Part shown: positions 57,728 to 64,000 of the stretch, one piece after another
How the letters are laid out: each line of letters opens with the position of its first letter
How positions within the stretch are numbered: the stretch's first letter is position 1
Assembly: GCA_900074885.1 (NCBI GenBank)
Contig: FJUW01000028.1
Span: 140,339 to 204,338 of the forward strand
Reading direction: 5' to 3'
Length of the DNA stretch: 64,000 nt
Origin: Rhynchosporium graminicola
Taxonomy: Eukaryota > Ascomycota > Leotiomycetes > Helotiales > Ploettnerulaceae
Made by a program: the position numbers and the translations under genes
The notes under the pieces: model-generated
The model's input: the letters and a program-made list of their open reading frames with translations, nothing else
Told to the model about the DNA's origin: nothing
Databases searched by the model: none

Positions 57728-60215
57728 CTAATGCTCCAAAAGTCTCAATGAACCTTGAACAACGACGTTCTCGAGGATGGATCCGGGAGGAATATCAATG
57801 GTGCTACCTTCAGTTGCCACAATGATGACGGTACCCTTGAGAGTAACACCACGGCCAAGGTTGACAGCTCCAGTGATGGTCAAGTGATCAAGCTCGATGA
57901 TCTTGGGGATACTGCCGATGCGCTTCTGGAAGTCAGAAACCTTCTTGAAGTCGTTACCGAGCTTGATGAGAGGAGCAGGACCGAAACGGCTGGGGTCAAT
58001 TTGAAGTTGACCGTGCTTCAACGAATAAAGATCGGATTTGACGAGCATGAGATCAGAGCAGGTCTTGACGGGCAAGAAACGTCTGCGGGGAACATTGACA
58101 CCGTGTGCGTTCTTGAAATGACGGATTGCAGCTCCGACGGCAGTCTCAAGTTGGACAATTGAGACATCAGATTCGCCCTTCTTGTCAGCCGGGATAGACT
58201 TATTGTTGGGGATGATCTCCATTTCGAGCTCGTTGTTCTCAACAATTCGCTTGACAGCCTTCAAGTTCAACCAGATATTGTTGGTGTTGAAGTACTTGAA
58301 TTTCTTGATCGACTTGAACTCGTTGGTGTGCTCCTTGGGGACTTGGGCGATTTCAAGAAGACGGACAGATCCCTCGTAATCGATAATGGTTCCACCCTTA
58401 ACATCAGCCTTGGTCTTGTCGGTCAACTCCATGATGTATTCGGCGTCGGTTTTGACCATGTGTTGCAGGATTCTGAGATCAACAACGGCACCCAAGTTGT
58501 CGACGTTGGAAAGGAACAGAATCTCAACACCGCGCTCAATGAGCTTATCAAGGATACCGGAATTGTACAATGATTCGAAAACATCACCGTGTCCGGGTGG
58601 GTACCAATCGGAAATTGGAGAGTCGAACGTCTTTGGCGCGGGGAGAAGGGAGTCCTTCAAGATTCTGGGGTATCGCGATTGGTTGAAGGTCAAGATATCG
58701 ATGTCGTGTCCTTCGTATTTCTTAATGATGTTCTGGGTATCCTCATCGGTGTTGAAAGAGTTCATGAGAACGAAGGGGACATTGACGTTGTAGGTTCTGT
58801 TTAGGTACTCGATTTGTCGGACTGAGAGATCGAGGAAGGACATGCCCTCGCGGACTTCGATAACTGATTTTGGACCGACACATCCCATAGAGGTTCCCAG
58901 ACCACCGTTTAGCTTGAGAACGGCCAGCTTGTTCAAGAAGCCAACGGATTCGGAGTTTGCAAGCTCATTGTAGTCAACAACTTGGTTAACGGCAGGTGGT
59001 GCAATGCGCTCCCAATCCCTGAATCAAGTTAGCCTTTGTATGCCAGCTTTTGAAATCAAGTCCGTACAATTGATTTCCCTTCGCCTTGTCGTTCAGATAT
59101 CTACGGAAAAGCGCAAAGAAGTTGTCCATCTCGGTCTCGAAGAGCTAATCATGTATTAGAGAGGTGTTGAATTGAAACTTTGGATCAAATCATACCTTCT
59201 TCTCTGTAGGATCTGTGACAGTGTCTGCGAGGTTGTTGAGAGCATTTCGCATCTGGCTGGCAGCCACCGAAGTTGAAGTGTTCTCGAAAGCCTGTTCTTG
59301 ATCGATTAGCTTGGCCAGTTCTTCAAGACACGGTGAATCAGAAACAATGAGAGGAGCAGCCATTTTGTTAGGCTTGGGTCTTCCAGCCAAAGGAGGCCTA
59401 AGAGCAGGAGAAATTCGGAGCGGATTCCTGGGCGGGATGGGAGGAGGTCGGAGCTCAGGGTTGGAGAGCCTCCTGGCAAGAAATGGAGCTGCAGGCTTGA
59501 GTCGCGGGGAAGATGACATTGCCGGGGAAGGAGCGATAGGCGATTCAGATCGGTATGGAAGCAACGCAGCTTTTAGAAAGCCTTTTACAAAAGCTGGACT
59601 CTCCCAAGATTCAATAGGCAGGTCTGCCAAATTTGGTGGAGACCCTCCGCTTCTCCGTTGAAGAGTCGCAGATCTGGATAGTCGCAGAGCTGGGTGCAAA
59701 TCCAAGTCGTCGTAAGCTGGCAAGGGCAACAATATTGTGTCTGGTGCGAAGTCTTTAGGTTGATAGTGGAGGTCCTCGTCCGTCCCAGGAAGTGCTGGAC
59801 AGGCGTGGATGCAAATACCTGGCAGGTAGAAGCAATGTATGCGTCCTGTCTTCCATTTGGCCAAAGCGAGCTTTGGAAGGGGCTTAATCTTGTCCATCGT
59901 TGCATCGTGGAGGGGGACTGAGTCCCTGAAGCTCGAGAGGTGTGCATTTCGAAAGTTGGAGACTGGCGGGTGGGCGAGGTTTTGACAGCTCGAAGAACTT
60001 CTTACAACAGTTCACCTTTGACAAAGGTGATGTTCACAGTTCCCCCAAGCCTGAGGTGAGCCCGTCGCTCTGCCGCTCCTCCTACCAAAGAAAATCCCAC
60101 TTACCATATGCGATTGAGTCTTGCCGTGATGCTTTTTGGCGAACTCAGCTTCTCCACCAGGTATACCAAGGGTGGACTTCAGATGTCCAGGGAGAGCATT
60201 CTTGAGGGCAGCCAT
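57728..60215 (-). CDS. UGP1: UTP-glucose-1-phosphate uridylyltransferase (UDP-glucose pyrophosphorylase)
   Basis: Makes UDP-glucose from UTP and glucose-1-phosphate, feeding glucan, glycogen, trehalose and galactose metabolism; cytosolic. Exons 60105-60215, 59196-59291, 59068-59144 and 57728-59018 join in frame to 524 residues, the usual length. The nucleotide-binding motif [17 protein letters not shown] lies near residue 130. Further conserved blocks are [38 protein letters not shown], and [10 protein letters not shown]. The C-terminal left-handed beta helix ends [14 protein letters not shown]. The first intron, 59292-60104, is 813 bp, far longer than the others. It contains a second ATG at 59897 whose frame stays open for about 200 codons straight into exon 2, so a longer alternative N-terminus is possible. 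I recall that alternative starts have been reported for the Aspergillus niger orthologue, but cannot verify that here. Confidence 0.95.
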
Positions 60216-62417
60216 ATTGGAGTATATCTTCGAAGTTATGTATGATAGGGAATTGCAGCCGTTTGCTACTTGATTGGAGGGGGATGAAATTAGGAGTTGA
60301 AAGGGGGATATAACTTTTCTGGAGAGGGGGTTAGCGAAAGGCACGTTGACGTAATCGGCAGGAGCTGTTGCTCTTTCAAACGTTAAACAGGAAAAAGCGA
60401 GCAGCGATGCATTCATTCATGGGCTTTGCGTGCGGGTAAGAGAGGACTGACTTACAGACAATCAGATATTCCAATGTTCAGAGATTGTACAAGAGTAGAG
60501 CAGGGCGGATCACAAAGATACAGCAAGAGGGGACATGAGGGTCTCTGTTTGTTATGTAGTAGTCGGGGAAATTAAATAAGTTCTGTCTCGAAAGCAAGCT
60601 GCCAGCGCCGCCATCCAGCCAGCCATGCTCGAAGGCAGACTGGCGTGGCCGAGGGGCGGGCCATGTGGCGGCAGCAGGGGCCTATTGATCCGCTATATTC
60701 TCGTCCGTGAGGTTGTCGAGGTCATTCTCGTTCGAATCCTACCTATCAGTGGAAATATCGCGACTACTGTCGCAAAACTCTAGGATTTATTCTGTCCGGA
60801 CAGACCATGAGTTCCCGTCCCATCGTAGAATGAAGGGTTTTCTTGTACTTATCGTACTTATCAACCCTCAAAACCCCTTTTTCTTCCTTTCATAGATGGA
60901 ACGGAGAAGAGCTGCACTCCAGTTCCCCCCCCAATGTTGTCTGGCCGAAATAATCCCCACAAGCACCGCTGGCGCCCGCTCCATTAGACTAAATAAACCC
61001 AGATTTGTTTGGTCCAGCCGGCTGACGACGTTCAGCAGGTGCAGCAGAAAAAGGGGTGTGGTGTGGTGTGTTCGTGTTCCATTATTGTGGACATGGGATG
61101 GATGATGGGACCGTACCGTACGGAGGGAGTAATGGGATGGATGGGATGAATGGCTTTTGACGGGAACGGCCGCATCAACCAACAGCTGCGGCCCAACTCT
61201 ATCTAAATTGAGACCGATCTTCGATGACAGCGGGTACAATATCAGACTGCCTCAACACCACAGTAAATCAAACTTCTGCACAGGCATTAATTACGATATC
61301 AATAATCCTCCAACCCCCTTTCTCTCTCTCTCTCTTTCAGCCGCAATAACACCTATTTTAATATTTAATGTCCAGGCCCAAGCTCAAGCTCAACCTCCGC
61401 ACATTTCCACATTGGTACAAGCTCTCAGACACAAATCCATATAAAGTTGCAAACGAACACAACTCGGTAATAATTCGACTGACTCATCGATACGCCACAA
61501 CCGACAATTCCCTCGTGTGCGTATTATGCATCCTCATTCGTGAAGCCCAACAACGTCCTACAGCTTCTGCACTACGGGGTGGCTTTCGTCGGATTCTTGG
61601 AGAAGGGTGGTTACTTGACCCGTAAACAATATCTCGGTTTCTTGAAGATCTGCTTTGAAAGAAACCCTAGGTCGCAGTACCAAGTAAAATATGCACTTCA
61701 TACTGCAAACTGATACTCAAGTACTAATCACGCAGCTTCGGAAACGTCACATGATAAATGATTATTTATTTCTGCTTGGCGACGAAGCGTCCAGCATGGC
61801 CTTTTTCCAATCATGTATAAGATAGACCATCAACCCTTACACAATCATGGATCCGTTGTAACTGTCGGTGTCTACTCCTGACCGCACGTTATACCTCATC
61901 GATGCCAAGCCCTCATCGTCTAGATTTCGCGATTATCCATAAATTAGTTCGTATTCAATGACGAAGAAGAAGAATACTATCTGATTAAAGTGTATGCCCA
62001 AGTCTGGAATTAATGCAGCATTGAGTAGGTTCGAATCGATCGCAGTAAAGATGTCTATCTCACTTGACGGGGAACAGTCGAAACAGTACAATATCGCTCA
62101 GATTCTGTTGATCGAGCACGACTTACCCAGAAGCACCGAAACTTCAGCAACGCTTTATTTCCACACTCATTCTTACCCGCCTTAGTATCAGTCCAAATCC
62201 TATTCTGCAGCAGCAACAGTTTCCCGAAAGTTCAACAAACGTCGACAGCTTCGTCACTTCCTCTCCCCACCAACCTCCCTCCACCTTACTTACACACACA
62301 ACCCACGGGATGAACTACGACCAAGCTCACTGTACCTCGCCTCCTCTCCCACCCATACCAGCAAACTCCATCCAATCCAACCAAACGAATCCATCCATTC
62401 CCTAACTCATCCCTTTG

Positions 62418-62445
62418 CAAAACTTTTGTTGCACGTCGCGATCCG
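62418..62445 (+). repeat. Partial fifth copy of the 12.5-kb tandem-repeat unit
   Basis: The segment TTGCAAAACTTTTGTTGCAC, followed by GTCGCG, matches the core of the array units (copy 2 reads TTGCACGAAACTTTTGTTGCAC, in two adjoining parts, then ATCGC). The stem-loop downstream is not preserved. Confidence 0.55.
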
Positions 62446-62687
62446 TCGGGTTGAAGACGTTCCGGCACAGGAAGAAGCTGCTAAAAGCTCGATCTGCTAG
62501 ATACGGAAAACCCTTCGGGCGGCCCATGCATCCACCATCGCCCGCTTTTACTAGAGACATACCGTACATACCTACGGAGGGTTGGCGCAGCAGGCTTGCA
62601 TGTCGGGTGTGTTGATCTCGCTTAGAGTTTCCTGCTTGTTTTGGGTCAATTTGAGGTGTCTTCGGCCAAGTGATGAACTATCCGAAC

Positions 62688-62845
62688 TCAATTTCAAAGT
62701 CACGTATATATTTCATGAGATTACGGAGCAAAGGCCATAGCCTAAAGTCACATAGGCTTTTGATGACTTCACTCTAAGTCACAATCTTGGGTCATGGGTT
62801 TCCAGCGAGCCTGCAAGATCGCTTCGCCGGAAAGGAATCTCCCTT
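62688..62845 (+). repeat. Dispersed degenerate repeat, copy B
   Basis: Partner of the copy at 46399-46560, sharing about two thirds of positions by eye over 150 bp in the same order and orientation. It includes AAAGTCACATAGGCTTTTGA and TGACTT at 62744-62769, a short inverted repeat also seen three times in the 30.3-30.8 kb promoter region. Confidence 0.55.
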
Positions 62846-63220
62846 GCCGTAATTAATACTTGACTACGATTATTCACAGGTGATTCTGAGACTATGGCAT
62901 GCGGGGATATGATTTTGCATTCACGGTATAAACATGATCTTGATATACAAATAAAGTGGTGGGGAATTCCTCGATGTAATGAATTTTAGCCTATATGGCC
63001 TTAGTCTAAGTAGAAGCTGCTTAAAAGATGGTATCGAGCGCTTGCATATGCATATATAATAGGAACAGAATAAGAACTCCCGCAAACAAAGTACGGGCTT
63101 CCATGCTCTCAACGCTAACCCAACAAACCCAGCTCAAAACAACAGAACTCCGATATGCAATGAGTTGAGAGACAGACAGACATAACAGCAACCGAGAAAG
63201 GCAAGGCCTTGTCATATACT

Positions 63221-64000
63221 TCAATATCCAGCACCATGCTGATGAACAGGACACTGCCCTGGCCTAGTCTCAAACCATTTCCTGATACACTTCAAATGGA
63301 ACCTGTCAAAACACTCTAATCGTCCCATTTGCTGACCAACCTCGAACTCCTCGAGACAAATCGTGCATTCCGCATCGTCAACACAGTCTTTTTCTGTGGC
63401 TGTGTAAGGAAACACGCCTGTGCGCCTAGCAGGACTCGTACCACTGCTTGAGGCATAGACAACGGCGGCGTGGGCACTTTCGCGGGCTGCTAGTCGTGCT
63501 TCGGCTGTGTTGGCTGTGGGAGGTGCTGGTGTGGGTGTGGGTGTCGATGTTGATGGAGCTCGGGTACGTCGAGAACCGGCTACTTGTCCTATCGAGGGTA
63601 TCGTGCGAGAAGGCTGGGATAGGATGGTTAATGTGGGGGCTGGTGCTGGATTTGTAGAGGCGGATGGTGAGGATGATGTTGGAGGACCTTGCATAGCCAA
63701 GGAAAGGCAATTGTTGACGTGCTCGGCACGTTTATTTTCCCAGTCAATGAGAGATCGCGAGGGTAGCTCCTTGTGACAGATCCAACATTCGTCTTCTTCT
63801 TTGATTACGGAACGAGGTGCTGGAGATGGCCGATGCGATGGTGCATGAGGTTGCTCGCAGCGTCCTGGCGTTCCTGTCCATTGACCGGGCGTTGTTGTGG
63901 AGTCGCCCTAAATTCGGATCAGTCTAATAAATCAAAGGGCAAGAGCGTCTCGATGGGACTTACCACGTTAGACAGGCTTGGATTAGTGCCAACCTGAGAG
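63221..64000 (-). CDS. RING-finger E3 ubiquitin ligase, 3' part (partial, Pib1-like)
   Basis: The gene enters from the right edge. The last exon, 63221-63907, gives 229 codons including the stop; a preceding exon fragment, 63964 to at least 64000, joins through a 56-bp intron (GTAAGT to TTTAG) and reads GTNPSLSNV. The protein has a C2HC-like zinc-binding segment (ECWICHKELP, then AEHVNNC), a Pro/Ser/Thr-rich linker, and a C-terminal RING: CTICLEEFEVGQQMGRLEC, HLKCIRKWFE, CPVH. The final zinc ligands are Cys and His (CPVH) instead of the usual two Cys, and the C-terminus follows within seven residues. This layout resembles yeast Pib1, a FYVE-RING ligase on endosomes and vacuole; a FYVE domain, if present, would lie beyond the window. 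The RING call is firm, the Pib1 link is inference. Confidence 0.82.

Larger units (their letters stand above)
60216..63220. other. Intergenic region with copies of dispersed repeats
   Basis: About 3 kb without a supportable gene. The left part (60216 to about 60600) should be leader and promoter of UGP1. The right part holds a partial copy of the 12.5-kb tandem-repeat unit (62418-62445), copy B of the dispersed repeat (62688-62845) and, within it, the AAAGTCA...TGACTT motif at 62744-62769. A CT microsatellite lies near 61320. Confidence 0.6.

Noticed and set aside
60728..60745. GTTCGAATCC resembling a tRNA B box
   Set aside because: No matching A box, acceptor stem or anticodon arm can be folded around it.

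Overview
The window is nuclear DNA from a filamentous ascomycete (Pezizomycotina). Most genes are split by short introns of about 45-170 bp with GTANGT donors and CTAAY branch sites. The gene set is typical of moulds: a BAR-PH-ArfGAP protein, TVP23, CnxG/MoaD, a cyt-4-like mitochondrial RNase II, and an Fpr3/4-like nucleolar FKBP. Microsatellites in leaders and promoters would fit a Leotiomycete, but I cannot fix the class from sequence alone. All functional calls come from reading translated frames and recalled family features; no database search was run.

Layout. 1-5.2 kb: no intact gene, one possible decayed locus. 5.2-8.8 kb: BAR-PH-ArfGAP gene (-). 8.8-13.5 kb: gene desert ending in a four-copy tandem repeat. 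13.5-15.8 kb: TVP23 (-) and a CLYBL-like lyase (+), divergent. 16.0-19.0 kb: a large disordered protein with a PIP box (-). 22.1-23.5 kb: a small secreted-protein gene split by a 1,019-bp inverted-repeat element with an 8-bp target duplication. 27.5-38.6 kb: glycine-rich RRM protein (+), ChaC-like enzyme (-), penta-EF-hand protein (+), FAD-linked oxidase (+), molybdopterin sulfite-oxidase-like enzyme (-). 39.5-44.9 kb: NDR-type AGC kinase (-) and FKBP (-). 45.4-49.4 kb: a decayed stretch with a DJ-1/PfpI pseudogene, an acetyltransferase pseudogene and a second inverted-repeat element. 51.0-60.2 kb: GPI-type Ser/Thr-rich protein with an in-frame stop (-), mitochondrial RNase II (-), MoaD/CnxG (+), UDP-glucose pyrophosphorylase (-). 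63.2 kb to the end: a RING protein (-) running off the edge.

The genes are mostly independent housekeeping functions. One possible link is molybdenum cofactor: the window holds both the small subunit of molybdopterin synthase and a Mo-enzyme that would need its product, about 17 kb apart. Conserved genes alternate with accessory stretches containing a TE-split secreted-protein gene, a stop-interrupted surface protein, two pseudogenes and several uncatalogued repeats. The repeats recur between distant accessory intervals (12.5 and 62.4 kb; 46.4 and 62.7 kb; 30.4 and 62.7 kb), which suggests dispersed families. The best leads are the element insertion at 22.2-23.2 kb, the stem-loop tandem array at 12.5-13.3 kb, and an alternative first exon for UDP-glucose pyrophosphorylase.
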